From assembly GCA_027924585.1 (NCBI GenBank), contig BSBM01000319.1, positions 6,105,001-6,169,000 on the forward strand: DNA of 64,000 bases. The letters are read 5' to 3'. Under the pieces are notes generated by a model. It was not told the DNA's origin and made no database searches. It saw nothing but the letters and a program-made list of their open reading frames with translations. Each line of letters starts with the position of its first letter. Position 1 is the stretch's first letter. Position numbers and translations under genes: made by a program. Source of the DNA: Larix kaempferi (taxonomy: Eukaryota; Streptophyta; Pinopsida; Pinales; Pinaceae). Shown piece after piece: positions 11,067-22,917 of the stretch.

Positions 11067-11458
11067 GAAACCTTTTTGCTGACATGTTGGGAGTAGTGCA
11101 AACTCTTAACAATGTTCTGGTAGAGACTGGAAGGCATCTAGAAAGTTGTGGAACATGGATAAATGTTGTATTGAAGCATTGGCTAAGATAACTGCATGAC
11201 TGCATGACATATTTATTTATGTGTAAAGAATTTGTTCTGAAAATTATGAGATGTTTCTAATCATGCAATTTAACTTGTTTTGTAGGAAAGACCATATATA
11301 TTCACCTACAAAAGAAGGACTACAAAATTTGTTCCAGCAACAAAGATATCTATCAAAGATATTGAAGTTCCCAGGATCTGGGATGAATAAATGGAATGCC
11401 ATGATCCATCGATCATGAAGAAGATGTTTGAGATGCAGTCCCAAGACCTGACAGGGAG
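11067..11458. other. Unassigned sequence at gypsy/copia junction
   Basis: It lies between the end of gypsy protease similarity and the first recognisable copia codons. No convincing frame on either strand. It may be scrambled 5' copia sequence left by the deletion. Confidence 0.3.
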
Positions 11459-12439
11459 TCACATGTGTGCAGATTGAAGAAATCCTTGTATGGCTTGTAG
11501 CAAGCTCCCAGAACTTGGTGTGATACAAAGAGGAAGCTTGCTGCTGAGTTCGATATGAAAGATTTGGGAATGATGCATTATTTCCTAGGTATGGAGGTGT
11601 GGCAGAATGCAGGTGGGATCTTCCTTGGTCAAGGGAAGTACACAGTAGATATCTTGAAGAGATTCAAGATGATGGATTGCAAGGCCATGGCCACACCTAT
11701 GGCATCGAATCTGAAGCTTCTATGTGATGCTTCATCTGAGCCGGTTGATGTCTCTATGTATCGTCAGATGATTGGGTCCTTGATGTACCTGACAAACACG
11801 AGACCATATATTTTCTTTGCTGTGAACACATTGAGCCAGTTCTTGACGGATCCGAGGAGTGTTCACTTGCTTGCTGTAAAGCATGTTCTGAGGTACCTAG
11901 AGGGTACAGTGGATTATGGGCTCAAGTATGAAGTGAATCAAAAGTTTAACCTGCAGGGTTATGTTGATTCAGATTGGGTAGGCAGTGCTGCAGATAGGAA
12001 GAGCACATCTGGGTGCTGCTTCAGTATGGGATCAGGTGTGATCTCTTGGTTTAGCAGGAAGTTGTCTTGCGTAGCACTGAGTACAGCTAAGGCAGAGTAT
12101 GTTGCATCCTGTTCAGCTAGTTGTGAGGCAGTATGGCTACGGAAGCTACTGTCTGAGTTATTTGATCTCCCATTGGATGCCACTGGTAGCTTTTGTGATA
12201 ACCAGAGTTGTGTGAAGCTGTTCGAGAACCTGGTGTTCCACGATAGGTCGAAACACATAGAGATCAAATATCACTATATCAGGGATATGGTGCAGAGAGG
12301 AGCTGTGAAGCTCCTGTATTTTGCGACGGATGAGTAGATTGCAGATGTGCTGACGAAGCCACTTTCCAGGGTGAAGTTCGAGTACTTCAGGGAGAGGCTT
12401 GGTGTTCTTCAGATAGAGGACACTTCGAGGAAGAAGTGA
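11459..12439 (+). pseudogene. Ty1/copia RT end and RNase H
   Basis: The plus strand opens with CRLKKSLYGL (copia RT) and then jumps to KDLGMMHYFLGMEVWQ, skipping the segment that normally carries the YVDD catalytic pair, so the RT core is deleted. From 11555 one frame runs through MATPMASNLKLL, MIGSLMYLTNTRP, YVDSDWVGSAADRKSTSG (RNase H Asp), LSTAKAEYVA (Glu) and FCDNQSCVKL (Asp). It then reaches HDRSKHIEIKYHYIRD. A TAG at 12335 interrupts FATDE/IADVLTKPLSR, and the frame ends at TGA 12437-12439. This is the 3' part of a copia pol whose 5' half is lost. Its LTR follows at 13800. Confidence 0.88.
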
Positions 12440-12553
12440 TGGACACATTTGCTGAAGCCATTCCAAGCATGTTGGAAGGAGGATCCTTCACATGGCTGTG
12501 GATGTAAGCGCTGGATGATGAGCATCCGGATGATGTTCTAGTTTCTGCTTTGT

Positions 12554-13035
12554 ATGATCAGTTGGATCATTTATATGTATATGTATGTACGCATCATGTT
12601 GGATGCTGGATATGATCAGTTGGATCATTTATATGTATGTATGCATCATGTTGGATACTGGATATGATCACTTGGATCATTTATATGTATGTACGCATCA
12701 TGTTGGATGCTTGGACCATGTATCTGTATATGTATCAGGTGGATACATTGTATGATCAGGTAGATCATGTATGTTGATATGTATCAGGTATGATCAGGTA
12801 GATCATGTATGTTGATGGATACATTGTGTGGATCATGTATCTATGTATCAGGTGGATACACTGTGTATGATGATATATATCAAGTAGATACTTGGTGTGC
12901 ATCAGGTGGATGCATTGTATGATCAGGGTGATCGTGGATGACGAGCTTCTCCAGATGACATGCAACAGGATGTTGCAGTGATGATGATCAGGATGATCAT
13001 GTGTACATCAAGATGATGTATGGTGAGTATCAGGA
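12554..13035 (+). repeat. GATCA/TGTAT-rich tandem repeats in copia 3' region
   Basis: Three ~55-60 bp copies of TATGATCAGTTGGATCATTT...GCATCATGTTGGATGCTGG (12554-12715) grade into shorter ~25-45 bp units built on ATCAGGTGGATACA and TGATCAGGTAGATCATG. The array lies between the end of copia pol and the 3' LTR and has no coding frame. Confidence 0.8.
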
Positions 13036-13078
13036 TGATACTTTGTGGTCATGGATCAGGTTGTGCAGATGAGCATGT

Positions 13079-13575
13079 CTGGGAGATCCTATAGGTTGGA
13101 GTTGTGTACCCGTAAGTGCCTGGGATGCTCTTTCGAGACATTGCTATGGGAGGACATGTCATTTGTTCCCTGGGACATCTTCAGGTCGGAGTTGTGTACC
13201 CGTAACATCCTGAGATGCTCTTGCGAGGTTTTGTCCTATGGCATGTAATTTTCTCCTGGGAGATCTGGACAGGATGAAAAAGGTCTCAGATGCTTCAGCC
13301 AGGTTTTGCCATGACCACATGTAATTTTCTCCTGGGAGATCTGGACAGGATGAAAAAGGCCTCAGATGCTTCAGCCAGGTTTTTTGGTGAGATCACATGT
13401 ATTGTGCTCCTGGGAGATTCGGCAGGTAGAGCTGTGTGCTCGTAACAACCTGAGATGCTTCAACCAGGTTTTGCGATGGGTCACATGTAATGTGCTCCTG
13501 GGAGATCCGACAGGTAGAGCTGTGTGCTCGTAATAGCCTGGGATGTCGCAGCCAGGTTTTGTGACGCACATAATA
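13079..13575 (+). repeat. ~80 bp tandem repeat array in copia 3' region
   Basis: About six imperfect units, each starting CCTGGGAGAT and carrying blocks such as AGCTGTGTGCTCGTAA and GATGCTTCAGCCAGGTTTTG, ending near ACATGTAAT(T/G)T. The units sit back to back just before the polypurine tract and 3' LTR, so they form the untranslated tail of the copia element. Confidence 0.85.
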
Positions 13576-13790
13576 AGTCCTGAGGATTGCACAGTATGGT
13601 CAGTGATGATGAAGACCTGCAGGTGGTGGGCCTACATCCAGTATGAAAAAGGACTGGCTCTGTAGAACTTCCTATGACGAGTAGAGTTAGAGATTGGTTG
13701 AGATAGCAGCAGCAGTGACGATGATGATGACGATGATCCCGATAAGAAGACTTGTCTAGCAGAACTGTGTCGAGAAATACCTTCCTAGTT

Positions 13791-13799
13791 AAGAGGGAG
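13791..13799 (+). promoter_or_regulatory. Polypurine tract of copia element
   Basis: AAGAGGGAG directly precedes the TGTTGATG start of the LTR. Confidence 0.85.
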
Positions 13800-14395
13800 T
13801 GTTGATGTATATGTAACTTCGGAATGTATTTTATCTATGTATTTCATATATATTTATTGTACCCTTATTAGAGATGTGTTATTCCTCTATAAGGAAGTGT
13901 TGTCATGTGGATTGACAAGTGTCGCAAGTGTGTGTACTTTCCGATGGGTTATTAGACCACCATATGTGGGGTCGGCCCTGAAATATATATTATATTGTGG
14001 ATGTATCTAGATAGTCAAGTCGACCCCATAGTGTAACTGGGAAAATAGGTTAGTATAAATAGAGATCGGGAGATCTCTATTTTGATCATTCGGAAAGTCA
14101 CACTTCTCTCACTCAGAAAGTGGTGTACTAGTGAGGAGGATGATCATCTGCTACTAGGAGACTATCTCAAGTGTATTTTGGTTGTACTTTGGTTGAGCCA
14201 TTGCTCTCTTTATCTCTGAGGAAGTTGTGGGGTTTTTCACCTTAGGGTTTTCCCCACGGAAACTCTGTGTCTCTTGTCTCTCATGCTTTTGATTCTTGTG
14301 ATGCTTATTGTGATTGTTATGCATTGATATACTGTATATATTATTCTCTCAGTAAAGATCCAAGAGTATTGTGAATTAATGCTCAAAATTTAACA
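13800..14395 (+). repeat. Copia 3' LTR (596 bp)
   Basis: It begins TGTTGATGTATATGTAACTT and ends CTCAAAATTTAACA. The same LTR family occurs as a solo LTR in opposite orientation at 62426-63010, which fixes both ends. It contains a TATA box and a short palindrome (AGAGATCGGGAGATCTCT) conserved in both copies. The 5' LTR of this copy is not in the window, and no left target duplication can be paired with AGAGC at 14396-14400. Confidence 0.9.
14054..14062 (+). promoter_or_regulatory. LTR TATA box
   Basis: TATAAATAG in the middle of the copia LTR, kept in the other copy as well. It is the likely core promoter of the element. Confidence 0.65.
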
Positions 14396-14399
14396 AGAG

Positions 14400-16068
14400 C
14401 ATTGACTAGGTTTTCTTGTATATATGGTAATTTAATCAATTCATACAACTAAATAAGTGGATTTTGTTGTCTTTAAATCCTCTAAGTAATCATATTACAA
14501 AAGGGGAGAGGGTTTCAGTGCGACATGGCCTAACTTGGTAATTTATGGGTTTTTCTTTACAGGGTCGTAAGTAGATGGAGGGCCATTATTTGTGACAAGG
14601 CCCTTACTTCATGTGTGCTATGCATGGATTTATTAAACCACCTCTTCTTCTTCTTCTTCATACCGAGAGTGAGAAACATCCCATAAGATGCTAACTAAGT
14701 GTTGAGGGGTATCCTCTTCATCATGGCCCATATCCTCTATTTATTCTTCAACCTATCCCCGTCCATTCTCATGGTTATCTGATGAGTGTTATGGTATCAA
14801 GGAAATGGCCTTAAATACATTAATTAGGTCCTTGACATTGATCCCATCAGTGGGTGGCTAGTTTCCTTGTTATTAGGAGGTAAATTCCTCTTAAATGAAG
14901 GTCTGAAGTAATTTCTGGGAGGTTGATTTTCCCCATAAGTTTTCTTCAAGTCAATAATTTCATTTGAGAATCTCTTAAAGACCTGGCATTGTAAGCCCTC
15001 CATATCGACGGAATCCATTTCCTTCCTTTCATAAGATATTTTAGTCCAGGGATCCTTTTTATTCAAGGATGAGGGTTCTTGTTCTTCTTCACTCCTGAGA
15101 TCCCCTTTCAAACTAAGCATGCCCCTTTCAAATTTAATCTCCTCATCGAATTGTGTGTCAAGTGAATTTTTCTTTGCTCTTTTAATAAACACAATGATAG
15201 AAACAAGTAAGATATTGAAGAAGAATTCAATAGTTACATCAACGGTTGTCCTAGACATGTATGGGATAGACAATTCAAAAACTAATACAACAGGGATCTT
15301 ATCTTCATTGAATTTAATGAAGAATGCATTTTCAAAATCACCCCAATTGGTAATGGAATTTTGTCCTAGGGAGAAGTACCATGTTGAACCTATACCTTAA
15401 AAAGTGTATGGAAATAGTTTGTGCACCACATCTTCATGTTCTACATTCATCATCCTAACCACCATCATGATGAATTTCTTGATATGGTCATCGCCGAAAT
15501 ATTTCCTATCAAGGTCTCCAATACAATTTTTTTTGGATGTTTAGGACATTCATGACATTGTCGAATACCGCGATTTCATCATGGACCAACCATGGATTAT
15601 TTGTTTGCTTTAGTACTGGCCATGTTACTTGATAGTCTAGAGATTTATTTGGATTGATTTCCTAAAGAGCTAATTTTTTAGCATTCTTCATTCAAATACT
15701 CTTCTCCCGAGGTGGTCAAAAGAATTCTTAGGAGAGAATCATGGGGACTTAGAGGTTTCCTTGCATTGTTTCAAGCTTCGGGATCCTCCACTTCATAGTT
15801 ATGTAGTATATGTCAATGATAATCGTGGGATGGGTTAGTCGAGATGTTAGCATCAAATGTTCTATATTTTTGGGGTTGTAAATTCCTAACAGGGAGAGGG
15901 TTTTCCATTGGGGAAATCCCCAAATCCATTCCCAAATCTCAGGTTATGACTCAAAAAAATTGGAAATCTGGGAAATCTCGAGAGATCTGATCCACGACGA
16001 GGCGTGAGTGGGAGCATGTTGTCGATATCTTCGTCGTCGGTTAATAAATTGTATAGGGGTATGGACAT
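14400..16068 (-). pseudogene. Gag and start of protease, Ty3/gypsy element
   Basis: Decayed minus-strand frames from 16068: DDEDIDNMLPLTPRRG, then HDEIAVFDNVMNVLN and a ...HEDVV-like capsid helix region near 15450. An open piece at 15273-14824 includes ERKEMDSVDMEGLQCQVFKR, SNEIIDLKKTYGENQPPRNY and the Pro-rich RPSFKRNLPPNNKE. This resembles plant Tat-type Gag (Retrotrans_gag family, nucleic-acid-binding particle protein). Between ~14600 and 14400 the frames give LKPSPLL and YDYLEDLKTTK, matching the leader of the Tat protease domain, and then the copia LTR cuts in. Many stops; no function expected. Confidence 0.7.
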
Positions 16069-17184
16069 CGGTCACTTAGGGTTCAAAATTTGGTTTGGGT
16101 TAGATTTTCTGGAGATCATGAATCCATGGAAATTTTTGTTGCGGTTCAAAGAGGAACAATTAGGTTCAAGTTTTATTGTCTCATTACTATCAATTCATCT
16201 TCGTCGGGCCCTCATTTTAGTGACAATTTGTTTATAGGTTAGAAGGACCATGCCAATAGTAAGGGGAAGTATCTTATTGCAATCCCTAAGTCAGGATCGG
16301 TCACGTTTGGTCTGATACTTTCTGACTGGTATGTGGGCCCAGTTGTCGCTGTGTTTTCTAAAATTATGTATTTTATTTCTTTTTAAGTTTAATAGCCTAA
16401 TATAGGAATTAAATTAATCTATTCTAAAAATACAAAACATAAAACTGATCTAAAACATATCTCAATTGGAAGTAGATTTTGTAATTAAAAATATGCATGG
16501 AAAATGAAGAATATTGTTGAGATAGAGAAAATAATTTCTACAATAACCAATCTATTAAAACATCAATGTAAAAAAAAAATTAATAAAGAGTTATTTTCTT
16601 AATTCTGCATACATCACCTATATATCTTATTTGTAATGAGGTGTTAAATCACATGACTGAATACAACCCTACAACATGAGAAATAATTCATCATAAAAAG
16701 TAAATCTACAATTCAAAAAATACGCATTGACACAATAAAGAAAATAATTACTCTAAGCATCACACATATCCTCGTAATCTAAATGTAACTACTGAAGGAC
16801 TGGATCATGCAATCATATTCATACATACAAATAAAATAATTTATTTCTACATAAAATTATTAAAACAATCATAACATCATCGAAACACTGAAGATTAGTC
16901 TTTGATATTTCAACAGCCAAGAGATGCCTCCAACGATTACATTTGACTCCACTTATTCAATCAATTCATGACAATAGTGTACAAATCAAATGAAAAAGGT
17001 TACCCACCACCACCACCCCTTTCGGCCTCATAATATTGGTTTCAAATCCCAAATTTGGGGGACAACTAATAACTATTTAATAATCGTCTTTATACAAAGT
17101 TACGAAAATAAATGAAATAAAAATATGACTAATCTATTTAGCACTATCATGGACATATTTACATTGAGCATGAATTCCATAAAT
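16069..17184. other. No gene seen; AT-rich
   Basis: Low-complexity AT-rich sequence with only chance ORFs. It separates the gypsy element from the C-terminal end of the broken unknown gene at 17185, so it may include that gene's 3' untranslated flank. Confidence 0.4.
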
Positions 17185-17343
17185 TCAGGCTACTCGTTCT
17201 TTCTGCATATTCTCCAGTTGTAGCTCTCCATTGCATATCTTTGACTCAAGTTTTTTTTCCAGGTCCTTTATGATTCTCTTCACAAGTGCATCAGAGAGGG
17301 TGGCGAGTTTGACTGGCCTATACAAAAAATTATTCAACATATA
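17185..17343 (-). pseudogene. Unknown broken gene, C-terminal segment (segment 3 of 3)
   Basis: The minus strand reads MLNNFLYRPVKLATLSDAL, then VKRIIKDLEKKLESK and ENMQKERVA, and stops at 17185-17187. The frame enters directly from the 12 kb retrotransposon insertion site. Removing that element together with one copy of the ~5 bp target duplication puts these codons in frame with ...LTEANED at 29429-29460. The sequence is amphipathic and charged, probably helical. I do not recognise the family. Confidence 0.65.
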
Positions 17344-18793
17344 TGATGGGTCCAAAATACAGGTATCTGATAGGCCTTTCCCCACAGCAAAAACACAAGA
17401 AAGGGAGAAGAAATACACTTGTTTTGTGGGAAAAATGATTTACCTTAATTATTTAATGAAGTTGTTTAAGAGATTATTTCTTTTATGTTTGAAAGCGTTG
17501 TTATGAGCTAATTGCATGACAAACAAGTTTGACTGAGCAGGTGTAGGTGCACTAAAGGACAACGCGCAAATCAAGTGAAGAACTGAAAGAACATCACCAA
17601 ACTCAACGCCTTTTTCATGATCTGTAGAGAACGAACTCTTGTTCAAAGAGAATTGACATTTAGACATTTAGTTAGGTTAAGCATTAGAATTATATAAATA
17701 TGGACCTCTCGGGTAGCGGGAGGCCCCTGCTGCTATTTTGGAGAATTATTGTTTTACGTTTCATACCACCGAGACAGTTGTGTTATAGACCTGGTTTTGA
17801 ACTATGAAGTTCCTATTTTAAATAAAGACTTGATGTTACTTACAATTCAGTGTTTATAAGTTCCCTTCACTCCTGAGTACGGTTTGGAGAGGGCCCCTCC
17901 AACATGTAAGTCAGGAGATCTTACTGTTCAGGTATTTCTCATTACGTGTTTTACATTGGTTGAATTTATATTGTAGATGAGAGTATTTTAAATAGCATTT
18001 GAATCACACGATTTGATTTCTGTAGTAAGTGAACCTTTCTGATTCCTTAGTTCATTATAACACATTCTGTAGTTTGGTAGCGTTGTGTCTGTAGTCCTGT
18101 AGCAGCATTTCGCCAAGGCATGATTTAAACACCTATTTTCTTATGTGCTTGCATTTACTTCTGAAGCAGCAATCCAGATCTTAAAGCCCATGTATTTAAT
18201 TCATTATTATAGCTGCTCATGAAGATCAATTACTTTCAATATTTTTTTGGTTACATGATGATATTCATTTCTTAACGTTTGATTAAAATTGCAGCATTAG
18301 ATAATGGTATTCCGAACTTAGTCTTAGCATTCGATTATGTTAGATCAAACCTTGAGTTTTATGCATTCGATTTACAGTAATTACTCCTTAGATTAGAGAT
18401 CAAGCTTTCATTACTTTAGAATAGATTTGTTATATTTTCAGCATTCAATTCCATAGTATAGTTTTTATTGCTTTGAGCAAGTTAATTCTTAAAGATATGA
18501 TTACTGTTGCCTGCACTTAATGTCTTAGACACAGATTTCTTGATTTCAGTATTTGAATTTCTTAGAATAGGAATTTCTCCTCCATAGATTAAACAATCCT
18601 TTTTACAGTCATTTAATCCTTTTTAGGCAACTCCTTAGAAACATTGATACAAACACCCAACTTCGACAAAGACTATCCTAGAGAGCACATATAACGCCTG
18701 CACCTCTGAAGTTTGTACGTTCCCCGGGTTGATAATTAAAGTAGGATCTTAGTCCAACTTCCCTTATTAGGCATCCCTTATGAAAGCTCACCA
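17344..18793 (+). repeat. 5' LTR of 12 kb element (1450 bp)
   Basis: Starts TGATGGGTCCAAAATA and ends GAAAGCTCACCA. The near-identical copy at 27978-29428 defines both ends. A TATATAAATA box lies ~350 bases in. Confidence 0.92.
17691..17700 (+). promoter_or_regulatory. LTR TATA box (also 28325-28334 in 3' LTR)
   Basis: TATATAAATA is followed by TGGACCTCTCGGG in both LTRs. It is the likely core promoter for the genomic RNA. Confidence 0.6.
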
Positions 18794-18798
18794 CTTTT

Positions 18799-18816
18799 TG
18801 GCGCCGTTGCCGGGGA
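18799..18816 (+). promoter_or_regulatory. Primer binding site (tRNA-Asp type)
   Basis: TGGCGCCGTTGCCGGGGA starts 5 bases after the LTR end. This is the form used by Athila/Tat-type plant elements, complementary to a tRNA-Asp 3' end by my recollection. Together with the pol motifs it supports an Athila-like placement. Confidence 0.8.
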
Positions 18817-19082
18817 GGTGCTAAATCTCTTAGGGCATCTTCAAAAACAACAAAAAAAGAGAGAAAAGAAAAATCACAAAAATAAAACATAAATATTTTT
18901 ACCAATGAATGCCTCGTCAGCAAAGGGATATGTTTGGATGCTTTCTACCTAAGCGTCCCATGAGCAACAACGGTAACGACAGTTCTGACAATTCTCAGTT
19001 TTAATTTCTAAACTCTGAAAACGACTCCACATACGATCCAAACAGAGACAACTTCTATACTAGTTCCAGGTCAAACACCACT
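18817..19082 (+). other. Untranslated leader of 12 kb element
   Basis: Leader between primer site and gag ATG. It is A-rich, with no sizeable frame, and contains possible splice donors (for example GGTAAC near 18972) that could serve a subgenomic mRNA for the third ORF; this is untested. Confidence 0.4.
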
Positions 19083-20571
19083 ATGGCAGACGAAGAAGAG
19101 GAACCTAGGGAGCTGTTCACCTTCCCCATTAGCATACCTCTTGGAGATGCTAGGATGAAGATTATCAACCCTAACAATTTACCAAACTTCCATGGATTGA
19201 CTTCAGAAGATCCCGACACATTCCTGTTTGAATTCGATGTAGTTTGCAGATCCTTTGATTACACTATGGATGCACAAAAACTGAGACTTTTTCCCTCCAC
19301 ACTGAAAGATTTATCACTTAGGTGGTTCATGAGTTTAGAGGGAAATAGTATTTTCAGTTGGGATTAGATGAAACAGGAATTCCTAGAAAAATATAGGGAT
19401 TACTGCAAAGCAAAGGATACAAGGGATGAAATATTTAGGATGCAGCAGGGAGACCGTGAATCCTCAGAAGACTATGCCCAACGTTTTCAGCTCAGCTACA
19501 AACGAGCTAACCATTGCACCCTAGACCCTGAATCGCTGAAACTTGTCCTTCTTAGAGGGATCAAAGAAGAGAATTTTGAGATCTTAAACCTCTTAGGAGA
19601 TGGAGACATATTTCAGAAGACTTATGACCAGATACTCCAGATATTCAAGAACCATTCTAGATCTAGGAAAAGCAAGAATGGGACAAGAGATACACATCTA
19701 CCCATAGGATCCTCATCATCTTCAGGACCCAATCTTACAATCTCTGGCCATGCAACTTGATGCACTTCAGATAAAAAAGAAGCAGGATGAAATTAACCAA
19801 GCCTTGGCAATATTCTGTCCTCGTTGTAGAAAGAAACATGAGAAGGGGCAATGCACTTTAAACACCATAGAAATATGTGGTTTCTGCACTGACGACCACT
19901 CCACTGATAAATGTCCCCTCTTACCCTCATGTAAGGCTGCTATTCAAGATCCCGTAGCTGCTATTCAAGATCCCGTAGCTGAAGGAGCAATAGAACAACT
20001 CTGTTTTATAAATCAAAGGAGGAGTAACTTTGTTAGACCATATCAACCTAGCAATCAAGCCTAGTATAATCAGGGCCAACAAAATTGGAACTCTACACCA
20101 ACTCCATGGAAAGCACAGCCAAATCCAAATCAATGGAAGCAAAATCAATAGACCTATCAGCAAAATCAGTAAACTTATCAATCACCTTATCACCAATCTT
20201 ATTACCCACCATCTTACCCTCCTTACCCCCCACCTTTCCCTCCATCAACCACGAATTATGCAAATCAATACCCCCATCCATCAAATTGGAGGGCCCCATT
20301 ACAACATCCACTTATTATGCCACCCCCACAGACTCAACCACCCCCTAGACCCCCATCAATCCCAGCCCAACCCATCCCAAACCCAAATAATAACATACCT
20401 CCACAACAACAAACTTATAACGATGATATCACACGATTCCCTACCTATGTCGTAGACACCATGGAAATAAACGAAATAAACCTCAGATTCGGAAAAACGT
20501 TGCAAAATACATCAACACAGAATATCCCACAACCTCAAGCTCAAGATCAAACAACAGAACCCTATGTTTAG
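19083..20571 (+). pseudogene. Gag of 12 kb element
   Basis: ATG 19083 opens MADEEEEPRELFTFPIS, then LPNFHGLTSEDPDTFLFEFD and LRWFMSLEGNSIFSWD, the Retrotrans_gag capsid domain. After an in-frame TAG (19365) it continues MKQEFLEKYRDYCKAKD and ESSEDYAQRFQLSYKRA. Near 19745 the frame shifts. The next frame carries two zinc knuckles of form CX2CX3HX4C (CPRCRKKHEKGQC and CGFCTDDHSTDKC), a duplicated AIQDPVA, and a long Pro/Gln/Tyr/Asn-rich linker to 20571. Gag would form the cytoplasmic particle and bind RNA. Stops at 19365 and 20062 and the frameshift break it; the frameshift could in principle be an old programmed site, but nothing proves this. Confidence 0.85.
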
Positions 20572-21507
20572 CATCCGGATGAACAAAATACTCCAGAGGA
20601 AGAAACCCAACCACTCCCACGAAACAGAAACCCTCCATTTCCAGAGAAACTTATACGAAATACAAAAGAGGAAGAAGAAAATACAATTTTAAATGAATTA
20701 AAGCACTTAAACATCCAAATCCCGATTTTGCAACCCATAAGGGATGTACCCGTCTGTAACAAATTTATTAGAGAAAATTGTCTGAAGAAACCTGGGAGGA
20801 GAAAGCGTGACCCACCAACAATAAATGTAGTAGGACAATTGGTTGATTTAATGCTGGGTATTATTATTAACCCTAAGTATCTTGATCCAGGTATCCCTGT
20901 AGTGAACGTCACCATCAATAGCAAGCAAATAAATAAAAGCCTAATAGATTTGGGAGCTGCTATCAATGTCATGACTAAGGAAACCATGATATACGTAGGA
21001 CTCCAATCGTTGCTCATACCAACAACTACAGTACTCCAGCTAGCTAACACATCCACTGTGAAACCCAAAGGAATGCTTGAAGACATTATGATCAATATTG
21101 AATCTTGGGAGTACCCAGCTGATTTCATAGTAATTGAATTCAAAATCAAACTTATTGGTTATCCAATCATACTAGGTAGACCTTGGTTAGCAACTGCGGA
21201 CACTTACATAGGTTTTCGATCAGGAGATATGACTATCACCAGTGGACATGCCAGGAATAAAATCACGATCTACCCACCAGCAAGGAAATCTTCAGATTTA
21301 GAATATCAAAATTGGACTGATGATTATCACGACACACCAAATCAGAACCTACGACCTATCCTAACAATTGATGCTGCACTATCATTGAAAGCAATAGATG
21401 AAGATGGCCATATAGATAGGTTTATACAAAATGCATATTCTAACAATGCTGGTCTTGAAATATTTTTTGCCACAACACAACAGCAAGATGACGAAAGTTC
21501 AAACTAG
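20572..21507 (+). pseudogene. Aspartic protease region of 12 kb element
   Basis: Same frame as the zinc-knuckle half of gag. Landmarks: VPVCNKFIRENC, KRDPPTINVVGQL, then NKSLIDLGAAINVM, where the active Asp is followed by Leu-Gly-Ala in place of the usual Thr/Ser-Gly-Ala. Athila-type proteases commonly have DLGA, so this is a family trait and not damage. The second flap/strand shows LIGYPIILGRPWLATADTYI. A TAG at 21505-21507 separates it from RT in the same frame. It would cut the Gag-Pol polyprotein. Confidence 0.85.
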
Positions 21508-22917
21508 AACTTCAATAAAATGTGGGCAGAAGTACTACATCTGGAAGAACAATCAGAAAAAGGAAATACAGTGGAAATTATGCCTGGAAAGACAGTCAAC
21601 ATTAATTCCAATCTCAAGCCAAAGCAAGAAAAGAAATTAATGAAACTATTATCAGAACAAAATAAAGCTTTTGCATGGACATATGCAGACATGAAAGGTA
21701 TACATCCTAATATATGCAAACATTATATTTACATCAAAGAAGGTTCTATCCCTATCAGGCATCCACAAAGGAGGTTGAACCCAGCATTAAAGGACATTGT
21801 CAAAGTAGAACTACAGAAATTATTGGATGCAAGGTTCATTTATCCCATCTCTGACAGCGAATGGGTCTCACCACTAGTTATAGTATCAAAAAAAGGAGGC
21901 AAATGGAGAATTTGTGTGGACTACAGAGAGCTAAATAAAGCAACCAAGAAAGATCACTTTCCACTACCATTTATAGATCAGGTGCTGGACACATTAGCTG
22001 GGAACAAGTATTTTTCATTTTTAGATGGCTTCAGTGGGTACAACCAAATTTTAATACACCCAGCTGATCAAGATAAGACAACATTTACATGCCCCTAGGG
22101 TACTTATGCATACAGAGTACTACCCTTTGGGTTATGCAATGCTCCAACAACATTCAAAAGGGCCATACTTAGTATATTCTCTAATTTCATAAATGATCAA
22201 ATGGAAGTCTTCATGGATGACTTCACACCTTATGGACAAAACTTTGATCAAGCATTGAACCATCTTGAATTGGTATTAAAAAAATGTATTGAGATGAGCC
22301 TATGCCTTAGCAATGACAAATGCAGAATGTTAATGGAAGAAGGCATCATTCTAGGACATCATATATCACAGAGGGGGATAGAGGTTGATCAAGCAAAAGT
22401 CTCAGTAATCAAAACGTTGCCACCACCTGTTAAACAAAGGGATGTAAGAAGTTTCCTTGGGCAAACAGGGTACTACAGAAGGTTTATTGAAAATTATAGC
22501 AGAATTGTTGCCCCGATGTTTGCACTTCTCACAAAAGACACTGAGTTCATATGGACAAACAATTGCATGACATCATTTGAAAATCTTAAGGAGAAAACAA
22601 TTACAGCTCCAGTACTCCAAGGACCAAACTGGGCACTTCCATTCCACATCCACTCTGATGCATCAAATAAGTCAATCGGGTCTGTCCTTGGACAAGAAAA
22701 AGAAAAAAAGCCCTATGCAATATATTATATCAGTAAAAATTTAGCAGGGCAGAATTAAATTATACTGTAACAAAGAATGAATTTTTGGCTGTCATCCATG
22801 CCATCAATAAATTCAGGCACTATATCACTGGCTACCAAGTCTTTGTTCATACAGACCATTCAGCCATAATATATCTAATAAACAAACCCCAACACAAGTG
22901 CTCGAGTAATTAGATGG
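21508..22917 (+). pseudogene. RT and RNase H of 12 kb element
   Basis: Palm and fingers read PIRHPQRRLNPALKDIVK, WVSPLVIVSKKGGKWRICVD and FSFLDGFSGYNQI. After an in-frame TAG (22096) come AYRVLPFGLCNAPTTF and the catalytic MEVFMDDFTPYG (FMDD instead of YxDD; both Asp kept). The connection has LGHHISQRGIEVDQAKV and DVRSFLGQTGYYRRFI. RNase H follows with HIHSDASNKSIGSVLGQ, and two compensating frameshifts (about 22745 and 22905) bracket NEFLAVIHAINKFRHYITG and VHTDHSA. It synthesises cDNA in the particle when intact; here it is disabled. Confidence 0.9.

Larger units (their letters stand above)
1610..16068 (-). mobile_element. Decayed Ty3/gypsy element (Tat/Athila-like) with two nested insertions
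   Basis: Minus-strand remains occur in retrotransposon order: gag (about 16068-14600), start of protease (14600-14400), end of protease and an extra RNase H (11030-10273), RT (about 9615-8960), RNase H (8755-8315) and integrase (2690-1610). The collinear order and shared strand indicate one element. It is interrupted by a gag-only LTR element at 2743-8238 and a copia element ending at 14395. Many stops and frameshifts show that it is old and inactive. The protease core is missing at the copia insertion, so DNA was lost there. LTRs were not delimited on either side. Confidence 0.8.

Noticed and set aside
11959-12466. Minus-strand ORFs of 102 residues
   Set aside because: Antisense to the well-supported copia RNase H frame.
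13079-13575. CRISPR array
   Set aside because: Units are whole ~80 bp tandem copies without unique spacers, in a plant retrotransposon tail.
20030-20455. 141-residue plus ORF rich in His/Ile/Asn
   Set aside because: Out-of-frame reading of the Pro/Gln-rich Gag linker.
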